DNA of 64,000 nt from Watersipora subatra (taxonomy: Eukaryota; Bryozoa; Gymnolaemata; Cheilostomatida; Watersiporidae). Of the stretch, positions 10,601 to 24,500 are shown piece after piece. Made by a program: the position numbers and the translations under genes. Numbering within the stretch: position 1 is the stretch's first letter; each line of letters starts with the position of its first letter. The stretch is taken from contig NC_088708.1 of assembly GCF_963576615.1 (NCBI RefSeq), forward strand, positions 4,774,001 to 4,838,000. The letters run 5' to 3'. The notes beneath the pieces were generated by a model. The model was given only the letters and a program-made list of their open reading frames with translations. It searched no databases and was not told where the DNA came from.

Positions 10601-13600
10601 ATATATATATATATATACGTACATATATCATATAATCATATGCATATATAATCAAGTACACAATAAAAGTGTATACATATATACGTATATTGGTGTCATA
10701 TGATTCCTACAAGTTTTACTCTAGCTATTACTTCTTATTCTCAATTTCAAAACAGATATTTGCTATCTTTCTGAGTCAACAACAAGTCTCAACTACATTC
10801 TAGGCTACAGTTAGTGCAGACAATTATGATCAAAGTAGGTTAGATGGTCTCCTAAAGAAGTAAATAGCTTGAAAGATAAATTTAACGAGACAATCAGCTT
10901 GTATGTCTCATTGAGTTTATCAAGTAGATATCATTTACTCATGACTATATTCTAGTTCTAGCGTCCTTTTACCAGATATACAGTTAGAAGATTTTTGAAT
11001 GTTCAATAAGACTGTGCGCTGGTCTGATAATGCAAACTATTATTCACATTTTATAATTTTGATTTAGTCAAATGCTGAAATAGAGGTGAACAATCAACAC
11101 TAAAATAGCTTTCTATATTCAAGACTAGAGGGATATGGTGCAAGAACTAAAAATATTAGAATAATATTGAACAACTAGCAGCAACGCTCAGCGTTGCCCA
11201 AGATTTTTTTCATATTCGACCAAATAGCCTAAATATGGGTGTTCAAGAGGCTGGTTCTCAGGAACCAGACAGTTTTGAAACATGAGCGTGAGAAGACAAC
11301 TCCAGGTTTATGACGGTGCTAAACTAAAAAATGCCGACAGTTTACCTATTCCACGAAGGATGCTAGGAATGGGTATTGGAACAGATACTATATATCTTAG
11401 AGTATGCATTGGGTCCTAAAGAAACCTTAATTACAGTGAAATCCGAAACACTTTTTGCATTTAGCCTCTAAGACATAATTTCAAGGTGACCTAATTTCGC
11501 GACAATATGCTCTATCAATGCTCCATACAAGTGTTACTAGCCAGGGTAACAGTTATCCAGCACTAAGATATAACTTACTACAACTTACCATGTCACCTTG
11601 CTTGCCAGGCGGTCCGTTTTCACCCTTGGGCCCTTTCTCACCTGTTGCACCTTTAATACCCTGTTGTAGGATGCAAACATGATAATCTTATTGCAACTTG
11701 AATGGATTTACTCGCAGTAAAACACTCAAAACCCGTACAAAACTTTTGAGCTAGCAATAGGCCGACCATGATTTCTTCTTATTTTTGTAGCTTGTTAGTG
11801 GCTGTGGATTCTTTACATTACACCTATTGAGTTAGTTTAAAGGTTGACTTGCAGCAAAATTCACATTACAGTTATTTGATATGAAAAGAATCACCATGTC
11901 TTACTCTGTTGTGTTGTAGGTGCAAAATATATGGGAATGTGATTACAAGCTCTTAAAAGCTCAAAAACGAACAGTTAATCGCAGCCACACGAGACCGCCG
12001 TAGTTTGGATTTGCTATCCAAAACGGCTCAAATGGGACGTAGTTGTTACAGGATGGTTTCTGTTTACACTTTCATGCAACATCATTCGTCGAAATATTTT
12101 CACAAATATACTTCACGCATTCAATAAAACCATGTCTATTGTTCTTACGCGTCTGTTTTATCGTCATTGTAATGCTGTCACTTTTAGCACTGATATCTTA
12201 TAACTTACCGTAAAAAATCGTTAAACTTTTTAACCTTACCTCGAAGGAGTACATATCATTGTCTGATAATCATGATGAGCCTGTTGGTCACCTGTGATAA
12301 TCGAAAAGTGCTGCAAAAATTATTTGCGAAGTATTGGGTCACGTGATCAGATTACGACTTGACGATTGAATAATGCCGAAACAAAACTGTGAAGTAGCGA
12401 ACATCTATATTTGATACGGGGTCTTCGGTAAAACCCGAAGTGTTTGTCATAAACTAATGCTACGATAAGTTTTATATTGAGCTTTTTATGGGCCTTTCAA
12501 TTCACGTGAGAACATCACATGACAAGACAATAACCAAACTGTAATGACTACGTCAGATAAATAAACAGATTCCAATCTACGGCGGCTTTTCGTTTTTGAG
12601 CTTTTAAGAGCTTGTAATCACATTTCCCCATATTTGGCACTTACATCACTACAGAGTAAGACATGGTGAATCTTTTGATACCAAATAACTGTAATGTGAA
12701 TTTTGTTGCAAGTCAACCTTTAAGAACCAAGGCACATTTATGATCAACTTTCTTTCTTCACAACCAGCAACCATCTTTATGACAGATAACCTGTAGGCCA
12801 CAGCACATCACCAGCAACCATCTGTATGGCAGATAACCTGTAGGCCACAGCACACCACCAACAACCATCTGTATGACAGATAACCTGTAGGCCACAGCAC
12901 ACCACCAACAACCATCTGTATAACAGATAACCTGTAGGCCACAGCACACCACCAACAACCATCTGTATGACAGATAACCTGTAGGCCACAGCACATCACC
13001 AACAACCATCTGTATAACAGATAACCTGTAGGCCACAGCACACCACCAACAACCATTTGTATGACAGATAACCTGTAGGCCACAGCACACCACCAACAGA
13101 CATTTGTATGACAGATAAACTGTAGGCCACAGCACACCACCAACAGACATTTGTATGACAGATAACCTGTAGGCCACAGCACACCACCAACAACCATTTG
13201 TATGACAGATAACCTGTAGGCCACAGCACACAACCAACAACCATTTGTATGACAGATAACCTGTAGGCCACAGCACACCACCAACAGACATTTGTATGAC
13301 AGATAAACTGTAGGTTACGGCGCACCACCAACAACCATCTGTATAACAGATAACCTGTAGGCCACAGCACACCGCCAGCAACCATCTTTATGACAGATAA
13401 CCTGTAGGCCACAACACACCACCAGCAACCATCTGTACGACAGATAACCTGTAGGCCACAGCACACTGCCAGCAACCATCGGTACGACAGATAACCTGTA
13501 GGCCACGGCACACCACCAACATTTACATTTCCGTCAGCGAGCAACTCATCTCATTGTTTATTCTATCACTCCTTTTCCTTTTCATGGAATATTTTATCAT

Positions 13601-16600
13601 TGTATTATTTAAGCACATTTTGGGCTTCACCACACTTTACACGCTAATCTAACAATACAGCATAGCTCTTAGACAAAAGCACTGTACTAAGTTACTGATG
13701 CTGAGAGAACAGGCTAGAACTTCTGCCATTGGTAAATTAACTGTGTAAGCTAATTATAGCTTAACCGCTACCAGATTTATATCTAACCAGAGCATGATAA
13801 TAATAACTCACATCGATACCATTCAATCCTCTGATTCCAGGCTCACCACGATCGCCTTTGGGTCCCTAGAATCAAAGAAAATGAGTTGTCTTATTTACTC
13901 CAGGTGGTTACCTGAGGCAACTAACAGGACAAGGACAGCTGAGCTTCTGGTTGAGGTTTATAAACTATCCTAACACGCTATGACTTCAACCTTTTGCAGC
14001 ATTGTAAAGACTGTAGAGTTATACATATAATTACGAGGTTGTTTTGTCAAATTAACTATGATTGAAACAAATGTGAATTGCCATACATATTTTATTTAAG
14101 GAGTTGCAAAATTATAAGAAAAATTGTTTTTCACAGCAAGCTTCAATGAAATTGCAATAAGAGGCAGCACTTACCGGAGGTCCTGCAAGTCCCTGAGCAC
14201 CTTTCTTTCCCTAAAATAAAGAAGTTTAAATCTCTAAAATCAATAGACATCGCTCATACACACAGGCATGCTCTGCACTTTGATCTTTATGTCTATTTAA
14301 ACCTCTATTTCTATGTGACCGTGACTGGAGGCATAGAAGAGAAGCTTGTTCCAGTCTGTATTCAACTGCCGATTATGTTCCAAGAGATTTACTCTTATAA
14401 GCTGATAGGCACATGATTAGATTACATCAGCAACTAATACCTCGGTATTAATATTCATATGGCAATATCTGTAATGGAGAAACCAAAAACTAAGCAACGA
14501 ATTTGTTTGTTAATAACAAGTTAGAGGGTGTTGGAGTAGATACATGTTGGAGTCTGTTCTCAGTTGCCGAGGTTGAGCCAAGATCCATTTCATGATAGAG
14601 TTGGAAGCGAATGGGAGGGGAAGATGCATGCAATATCAGGTAATAATGGCGTATGTATAGACCATGTGGGTAGTTGATTCCTACATACTCTACTATTGCG
14701 GTTGTTTGCAATCTCTGAATGAAAACCGCTAAATTTGTGACAAATTTGAAAAAAAACAGCTTTCTCAAATGACAATCGAAAATTTAAAAAAATAATCATG
14801 CTAATTTTACGCGTGAAGAGCGGGGTTTTAAGAAGAAAGCAAGCCCAGCACTTACATCGAAACCCTGTAGACCTTGTCTGCCCTTTGGACCCTAAAATAT
14901 CAGCAAAACTTGACAAAACTCTTGGTTATACCTTTTCTGGTACTATGAGTTTTGAGAGATTTGTAAACCAAAAACCTGAAATAGTAACTATGGTGCTTAC
15001 AAATAGTACATAAACATTATAATACATATCAGGTTAAATAAACAAAAAACCTGCTTGTTTTTAATTTTAGGTGAGTAAAGCAAACAAAAGGTGAGTAAGT
15101 GTACACAATTAACTCTGCTTCATTATTGTCTCCCTCGCCCATGGCCTGTTTCACAAAATACTGTTTCCGATTCCGATGGCCTACATAAAGTTTGAAGAAA
15201 CTTCTATTGCAGATTTGCTAAACAGCTTTGTATGGTTTCTACATGAGTCGTTCAGCGTGCACTGTCATTACTAACCGTAGTTGTCAAGTAGCTCACGACT
15301 TTCAATTCAATGAACCTTCCGTGATAAAGTCTACATTGTGCAATATGTTTTGAATAAGGTTTGATATATTTATAAGATATTGACATAGGCGCACCGAGTG
15401 CCACGCTGCATCCTAGATGAAAGTTGTCGTTTACGTCCAAATGTACTGTTTCTATGGTTTCCAGTAATCAACAAGCTTACTTATTTACTAATCTTGAAGC
15501 TAAAAACCGATTTTATTACAATTTGGAACCATTTATTACAATTTATTTCTTACAATAACCATCGGTCACTTCCGCAGTCAAACATAAAGCAGTACGATAA
15601 ATGTTTGACCACTTACAAAGTCTCCTTTTGACCCTTTGGCTCCAGCTGGTCCCAACACTCCCTGCTCCCCCTTTTGACCCTACAGACATGACTAATTATC
15701 AGACAAAAGTCACCTAGTTGAAAGGTGTCTCAGTCAACAATTATTAGTCGAGAAGTACCTTAGTCTATGATAACTACGTAGCTAAGATATTTCTTAGCCT
15801 TAGATCGATAGCTAAGGGGCTTCTCACTCTCTGATCATTAGCAAGGAGGTTCATCAGTCTATAATAATCTATAAGAGAAGGTTTCTCAGTCTATAATATT
15901 CTAATTAAATTCATAGACATTTACATGTATATACTGTACTTCAATCAGTTAGCAGCACCATATACCTAGTGCTGCATTTATTTTTAGCTGAACTCACAGG
16001 TTTTCCAATAAGGCCTGTGGGGCCTGTTAGTCCCATGCTGCCTTCCCGGCCAGGAGGACCCAAGTCGCCCTTATCGCCTTTGGCACCAGGCGACCCCGGT
16101 GGGCCGGCAAGCTGCAATATTGGGTACAAACATAAATATTGCCAGAACAGTATAGAAATTTACAAATAGTGCAAAAGTACATGCTTGACTTGATATTTCC
16201 AGCTAGCAAAGATTTAGACTCCTTTAAACTCCTTTAGACTCCTTTTAGAGTCTCTTTAGAGTCCCTTTAGACATCCCTGATAAAATGTTATATCCCTGTT
16301 ATACTATATGCACTATTATATAACTGTCTGTAGTATCTACTATATAACTGTCTGTAGTATCTACTATATAACTGTCTGTAGTACCTACTATATAACTGTC
16401 TGTCATACCTACTATATAACTGTCTATCATACCTACTATATAACTGTCTATCATACCTACTATATAACTGTCTATCATACCTACTATATAACTGTCTATC
16501 ACACAAACTTACAACTACTAGAGCACTACCTTGGATCACCACGCTACTGCCACTACACGCATTATAATATTAAAGTATCATGCAACGTCTATGCTATTCG

Positions 16601-19600
16601 CCTTTAGAGAATGTTCATCTTATGACCTAGCATGAGACAATATTATCATGCGATAGCTTGTAAACCACGATTAACCAAATAACGTAAAAGAAAATTGATA
16701 GGTACTAAGATGCATAACCACTGTTTTGTTCCCCACAAATAGCTAGAAAGAAGCAGAAATGCAAGAAGTGGAATAGAGAAAGCATGGTTGCATGCAGAGA
16801 AAAGTGGTCAGGCTATAAAGCGAGAAGAACTAAGAAATAGGAACAGCAAGCAGGGGTTCTCAGCAAATATTCTCAAGCTTTTATAATCGGTTAAAAATGA
16901 AAGTTATCAATGACGATTCCCAGCTGGTTAGTTTCATAAAATGCAAACAAAATATAAAAATATAGTCTTCAATGGAAAACTTAGTTAGAGTTAAAGGGTC
17001 GGAGCGAGTTATCACTCTACCTGCTTGCCTCTGCGACCCTGTCTTCCTTCCTCACCCTAAAATTTTTAGAAAGCCAATTTTGTGTTAGAAGATGGGCACT
17101 GACCCTGATGCAGTGGTTCAAAAGATAACAGAAAATAAGACATACCGACCAGCCCAACAACCCCAACCCTATTTATATAGGGTTGGGGTGATCCGTTCTC
17201 TCATAATCATTCATAGTAAGGAATCTCTGGTACTTTTGTATAATTGCATCATGTATTTAAATTGAAAATCTTAATATAAAACTTGCTATAATTGTTTAAC
17301 ATATTATTACAGATAAAAACAAAAACACACAGATGTAAACTAAAATTGTTTGTTTACGCTACAACTTCCATCTCGAATGCAGGGGTACGAGGTAATTGTT
17401 AGTGTGAGAAGCATATCCCTTTTAGATTAAAGCTAACTTTTTCGTTTTCATACACAGCTCTGTATTTTTACATTGAGCTCTTTCTCTTTAAGTTAGCTGC
17501 ATAAACCAGAACTATTATTACACATATGAAGCTGGCTACGCGCTCAAGCTACACAGCTGTTCATCAGAAGGAGGGCTGGGAAGACCTATGCTCTCACGGT
17601 CAGCGGCTTCCTGTCCTGACTAGCGAGAAAGCAGCCTTTCAGGGGTACAAACGAGCCTTTGTATTCAGCAAAATCTCACGACTGATCGACTTTTTGCCAA
17701 CACCTCTGATGACCCATATTCGCAGCGTTTAGTCAGCAACAATATTTTCTACAGCGTTAATGTTATTATGACGAAAGTAATTATAATAAAAAGCAGAACC
17801 TTTAAATTCTCACAAACCGGTAATTTAGATTATTGATGACATTTAGAGCATATATACGCGTATTTCTAACTGTAGAAATGTACTCCGTTAGTCTTTCAAC
17901 AGTCTGCTAGACAGTTTTCTTGCAATAATCAACAATCAATGAACTTATAGACTGGCCCAAGTGTCCAACTAGCTGGAGAGGCGGTGACCTTGACTGCAGC
18001 TGACTGCGCGTCTGAATGCACAGCTAACCACATGCCTGATACAGGCTTTGGCTAATGTTCGGCACGCAGAAATATTTTGAACCCACAAAAAATAGGCAGA
18101 TAAAATGCAAAGCTCATCCATTGAACACCACTGACGGGAAGTAACATGCGAGTGAATACCTTTTGGCCTGCGGGTCCACTGTCCCCCGTATTGCCCTTCA
18201 AACCCCTAAAACCAGTGTCTCCCTTCTTTCCATCAACACCGCGCTCGCCTTTAGCACCAGTAACACCATCTTGTCCGTTTGGACCAGGCTCTCCTTTTTC
18301 TCCTTGAGCACCATCATCACCTTTAGCACCGGTATCACCTTTAACCCCTGGTTCACCTTTTAGACCAGCTATACCTTGAGCACCTATTTTGCCTGGAGGA
18401 CCAGGTGCACCAGGAGGCCCGGGTGGCCCAACAATGACTTCTCCGGATTTTCCTTCAACCTCGAGAACAGCACCCTGCAAGGATCCACTGCATATCAATG
18501 AATGGGTTAGCCCACAGCTTTAAAAAAATGCTGGGATGGCAGTTGTTGAGGAACAGAACTACTCTAGTAGTTTTACCTGATTTCCTTTTTGTCCCTTTTC
18601 TCCACGGTCTCCTGGTACTCCTGTATCACCCTTTGCACCCTGACTTCCTTTTTCTCCTTTTATACCTGAACTTCCTTTAACTCCCTTAGACCCTGCCGGT
18701 CCTGCTACTCCTTGCCTTCCCACAAACCCCTGCTCTCCCTTTGGGCCCCTGAGGCCAGGTGTACCGTCTCTGCCAGGAGCTCCTTTATCGCCATCTTGGC
18801 CAGGTGTACCTGGACTACCTGGTATTCCATTGAGTCCTTGTCTTCCTTTAGGACCAACCTCACCAGGGAAACCAACTAACCCACGTGGACCTATTGGCCC
18901 TATAGAACCTAAATGGCCCTTTGATCCTTTATTTCCAGGCCTTCCAGATTCCCCTTTTTGACCTTTTATCAAATTCATGTTAGGTGTCAAACCTGGTTCG
19001 CCTTTTAATCCAGGAAGTCCCATCATGCCAGCCATACCTTTGACCCCCTGCACAGGAAATGGGTTACCATATAACCATGTGAAAACACTACCGGGGTAAA
19101 GAACAAGTTAGCAGAGCTTAGGTTTACAGTGTTAGACATTAACTCGCCCACAGGAGTAAGAGGCCACCACAGAAAGAGAGCATAGGAAAAGGTGGTATTA
19201 ATTTTGTCACAAACAAAACCTACTTTTAGTCCTGGAGGTCCTCTGAAGCCTGGTTTTCCGGCATTTCCTTTGGGACCTAGTTGACCAATGTTACCATCTT
19301 TTCCTGGAGGTCCTCTAGGTCCTGTTGGACCGGGTTCACCCCTTGAACCAGGTTCACCTGTCTCTCCCTGCCATAAACATATTTAGCATATTTGCATGAG
19401 ACCTAATTGTTTGGCTAACCAATAATGCTTGGGTTTGCACATAATAATGGACATAGGTTGAAAGGTTGGTGTTATCATGACTGTTCAAGATAGAACATAA
19501 AATTTAAAATACATAGTATGGAGTAAAGGCTAGACTAGTACGCAGCTGAGAACCTACTTTCAGTTCAATAATCCGAACTTGTAATGCTTTTTCGTCGAAG

Positions 19601-21471
19601 TCATTCTGAAGTGGCCATGCTGAACCGGGTTCTCCTTTTGCCCCCTATAGTCATATCATGTGCAATAAGTTAGCTTCACTCAGCTGTGATGCCCCACATT
19701 TATAGCAAGAATGCTAGCTACTGATTACATCATAACATTTTGATAACAACTTTTCTTCTTCCATGTTTTCCAGATTACTTTTCCCAGCAGGTGGTTTCTC
19801 TTATCAAAATTTTGGCTCAAGCGGCTAAATATAGTGAAACTACTTGGTTTGGCAATCATAGATAAAACCATAGATAAAACCTTGCTCAGTTGCAGCTTCC
19901 TACAAGACATTATCTATGGAAAGGAAAGAACTGGCTTGCACACATTTCTATTTCTTTATCAGCTGCGTTTTCCCTGACAAAAATATTTTGACACTATTTG
20001 ATATGATCACTTATGATTACGAATTAGTAGCAAACATTATTTTTAGTAAAATTAATTTATCAAGTTGTTGAAGTTGTTGCAATTATATATGCTGTAGTTT
20101 GGACTTTCATAAAAGCTAGCCGAGGCGGTCTAGGTTTGTACGGTTGTATCCGCGAATCACCCATTTCGTTACTCGCCACTTCTCAGGCTACTACATATGA
20201 CTAACAAATCCTTCCAAATAAATAGAAAATTAGAAGCTCGTAGAGAAGACTTATCTTGAGCAAACTGGTCAGGCAAATATTTGCATACATATACTTGCAG
20301 TACAAATATGCATGCAAGCGTCAATGGGCTGCAGTCGACGACAAATATCAATGAATGTTGAGAGTGCTCTAGACCACAATGTACACTTCTATCTTTGAGC
20401 AAATCAGCGGCTAATGCCAACCTCATAGAGGCCTAAGTGCGTTAACGTTATCTTCACTTCAATTTATTTTACATTTCGGCAGAGCTGCTATTCTGAAAGA
20501 ATAGGATATTTTAAACAATGGGTAGGTACGCATACCTTTTGACCAGCCGCGTCAAAACCAGGCAGGCCATCCTCACCCTTCTCTCCTTTTGCTCCCGTGT
20601 ATCCCTGTAATATAAGAAGCCTGTCTTCAAGGAATTAATTTAAGAAAACACTTTCGACTATGACAGATTTCTTAGAATATTTCGGTGAATTTTTAAAAAT
20701 GAAAAAATGCATCTTGACACCATAAGGTTTGAGGTTGCTGAAAACCAGATGTTTTACTTGGGCAAATGTTGCTATCCGATGAAAAAATGTTAGAATATTT
20801 CGGAGATGAGATAAGGTACAGATGCAAAAACATAAGCTTTTAATTACCTGTGAGCAAGCTCTTCTCGTCATGAAATAAAAACAACAGATTGCATTAAATT
20901 AACTACACGATTGTTTGAAGTCATCAAAACTTTTTAAACAGATCATATTATGCATACTGAACACTTCTATAGTGAATTATTCTTATTCCACAAGATCAAC
21001 AAAGCGTGTAGAAGATAACTCCTTAACCACTAGAACTTAATTGTTCAACTCAGTTCCCAGCGTGCAAGAGGTGCCAGTTAGTTACGAGAGGTAAGTTTAA
21101 AATAGAGGGTAACTTACTCTGTCTCCCTTGAGTCCTGTCTTGCCATCAGTGCCCTGCAATCAAAATGTCTCATACAATACACTCTATTTGCAAAATGATG
21201 AAATGTTGCAATCATAACCAAGGAACAAAATAAAAAAAATTTAATTATTAGAGAATGGCAACGAACATCAAATGCTATATATTCATATATAATGCCAATG
21301 ATGCTATAAATAACACTCAAACAGACTGGTACAGACGTAAGCAAACTTACTGACTGGCCCTTTGGTCCCTGTATGCCAATGGCTCCCTTCAACAAACAAA
21401 ACACACGAGTTGTGGTTCAACACGACCGACCGAATGAAAACAAAATACCAGACGACCGAAAGTATAAACCA

Positions 21472-21538
<67 letters not shown>

Positions 21539-24500
21539 TATATATATATACATGCATAGGAAAAGCATAAATATCAGCAACTGTCAATATTGTAGAGTAA
21601 GGGCTCATAACTAGAATATACTAACATAAGGTTGAGGTAAGGGTTACTGATGACAAGCTATCAAAACTGCAGACGCACATGTCAGAATTCTTAGGAGTGC
21701 AGAGTCTTGGTGTCACTCGGTAAACCACACAGCCGACTGCAGCTGCCAGCCCCACTTTACGCTGGGCTGGCAGCTCATGTGTATTCAAGCTCTGTACCAA
21801 CTCCTCTAAGCATAGCGATAAACACAAAATCATAACAGCTTTCTCTTCTCATCACACTACATTATTTCAGCCTTCCACTATGATTTCACACAACAACCAG
21901 TTCAAACTATGTGATTGAAGACAGTCTTGACAGCAGATGGCTAGCAGCCCTGTCACACAGCCTCTAAGGAAGAACACAATATCCTTCCTGATTAAAATTT
22001 TTGTGATCAAAAAATTATATTACTAGAAACCAAGTTTAAATGGACTTAACTAAATTGCTCCTGGCTAATCCAAATTTAATCCAAGTTTATTAAGACCCCG
22101 TCGTAGCAGATTATGGACATGGCTGAATACATAAAACTTTTAACAAGCAGATGACAGATAAGGCAAGAGGGGCAATGTTAGACTATAGAAAGGCCTGTGT
22201 ATCATTACCTTGATGCTAATGAACGTGAGCTTAGCAAGAGATAGAGGCTAATCAGTCTTCCCCTTTACTATCATGCACTCAGACAGTTTTGACATTGCAC
22301 TGACTGTATGAGATTAATTAGTACTATATACACACAACACGGCACAACAATCTGCTGCCTAAACGGCTTCAATTTTTTGGTGATGTCATAGCTATGCTGT
22401 CGGAAAGAAAGCTCCCCGCTCCAGCCTACGCACTAAAGGGTAGATGAGAGACTGTGTTAAGGTACTCCTTAGATACCTTGTATATAAATGTTAATGTCAG
22501 TCAAATCATGGCTTTGGGATTAAACGAAGTAGGAACAATTTGTGATGGACAGATGTTAAATTGAAGGCGAGGAAAAGTTATTATGATAGCAGAAGGTAAA
22601 CAAAGGGAAAGCTGGCAAAAGGAAGCACTCTGTAAGAGCGTACGAACCGGCCATCCAGGGTAGCCGTTAGGCCCTCTATCCCCCTGGAATAAAGTAGCAT
22701 TGGTAGTGAGAAGTAAGAAGGCAGGCGAGCCAGAGCATCGAGCCAGCAATTGTAAATTTCTATTTCAGTCTTTTTTTATATACCATGTGAGTAGATAAAA
22801 ACATTAGGAATCGTCAGCTCTACTATGACATAGAGACAAACTAGCTCGAGAAGGCTTTAGTAGCTGTGTAAGCCCTTAGTTAGAGTTGACATGTTATATC
22901 AGACTTCTATCTTCAATTCTTATCAATTGTCCAGAATATCAAACAAACTAATGCAACTGTTTACTTCAAACGTGGAAAAAGAATAAATTTATATTTTTGT
23001 AAGCAATTATGTTATCTAAATAATTTGCTGCAAATAATGCAAACAGGTCTAAACTAAGCATAGACCTTAACAAACTTCTAACATGCTTGGCGAAGTTGAA
23101 AGAAATGCGTTATCTACTAAGCCAATAAGAAATGAGCATGTGCTAGCTACACTCGACTAAACTACTGGCAGTACGCGATTACCTTTTTACCAGGCCAGCC
23201 GGGATACCCAACGGGTCCCTGTAATATTTACTTGTTGTTTTATTATCTGGCAGCATGGCTACCGCAACTCAAACAACAGTGCTTGGCAGCAAGACTACAC
23301 TGAGCCACACAACACTGCTAGACTGGTCATGCAGAGCTGCGCAATAACTTATAAGGATATACGAAAAATTATTTACTCAAAACTGGTGCAGTCAAACCTC
23401 CTCAATTCAACCTCCTAATACATACTGATATTCGCTTCATACCATAAGTCAAAACCATCACACGGAACTATTTTTGAAAGAATATGTTATACTTTGTTTG
23501 ATTCCTCTCAGAACCCAAAAGCAACAAAAATATGTTTAAATTAAGTTCTTAGTACTAAAGCATTTAGATTGTAAGAAACTGATAAAAACAATGTAAAAAC
23601 TAAATGAACAAAGTAATAATTAGTGAAAAAATGTTTTATTGTTACTTTGCTATGGAGAGGAAAGAGCAGACTCAGCAATGTTTAAGTTGTAGGATCAGTT
23701 GTTGGATGAGTGATAAGAATATGTGACACAACTAACTCTATATTACAATAACTTACTGTAACTTACACTAACTTACAATAAATATAGTATAATTGAGCTT
23801 AGTTTATGCACTTTGTATTATTTCTATGTTATTTTTAATTTTTACCAGCTTTTCTACTTTTGCTTGCAGAGCTGTAATGTTCTGAGAAATTTAGACACCT
23901 TGTAAATTTATATCGTTTGTTAGATTTTCGTGTTTAGAGGTAATTGTAAGTCGAGGTTTGGATGTATACGGAATACTAGCAGTGAGCCTTCGATGGTTTG
24001 CTGCCCAAGTCAGCGTCTAACGATTTATGCGTTTGCACTTCTCCTGTTCACAATTAGCTAGTTTCAAGCCACTAAGTAGCCTTAAACATTTGACCTATGA
24101 GTAAACTATTCTAATTTGTTTGAAAAACATTTCTAGAATCGGTTAGGCATAGCCCTCACTTGGATCTCCTTTCCACTTATGCAAAATATAGCCAACAAAC
24201 CAGCTCGAATCCAAACAAGTAAAAGGTTACATTTCAAATGCGTCTGTACTAAAACTTCGCATCAGGTGAGGCTCTAGTCTTTTGAGTCAGGTGACTCTGG
24301 CTAGCATACTCAATACGTCTCAGGAAAATGGTGCCGAAATACAAGAGAGGGTATCCCATCTCTCAACACATAAAACTGTAATTGTCTGGCTTCGGGCTTT
24401 TACATTCTAGTCTTTCTTAGACAACAGAGGTCTTTGTCGGTCTAATCTAATCGGAAAGGGAAGTTGAGAAGTTGCGAAGAATAGGCTTTTATTCATAGCT

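Noticed and set aside
12758-13544. Minus-strand open frames of 158-207 codons
   Set aside because: Products of the 47-bp minisatellite in shifting frames.
16288-16607. Repetitive Tyr/Ser open frames on both strands
   Set aside because: 24-bp minisatellite translated in frame.
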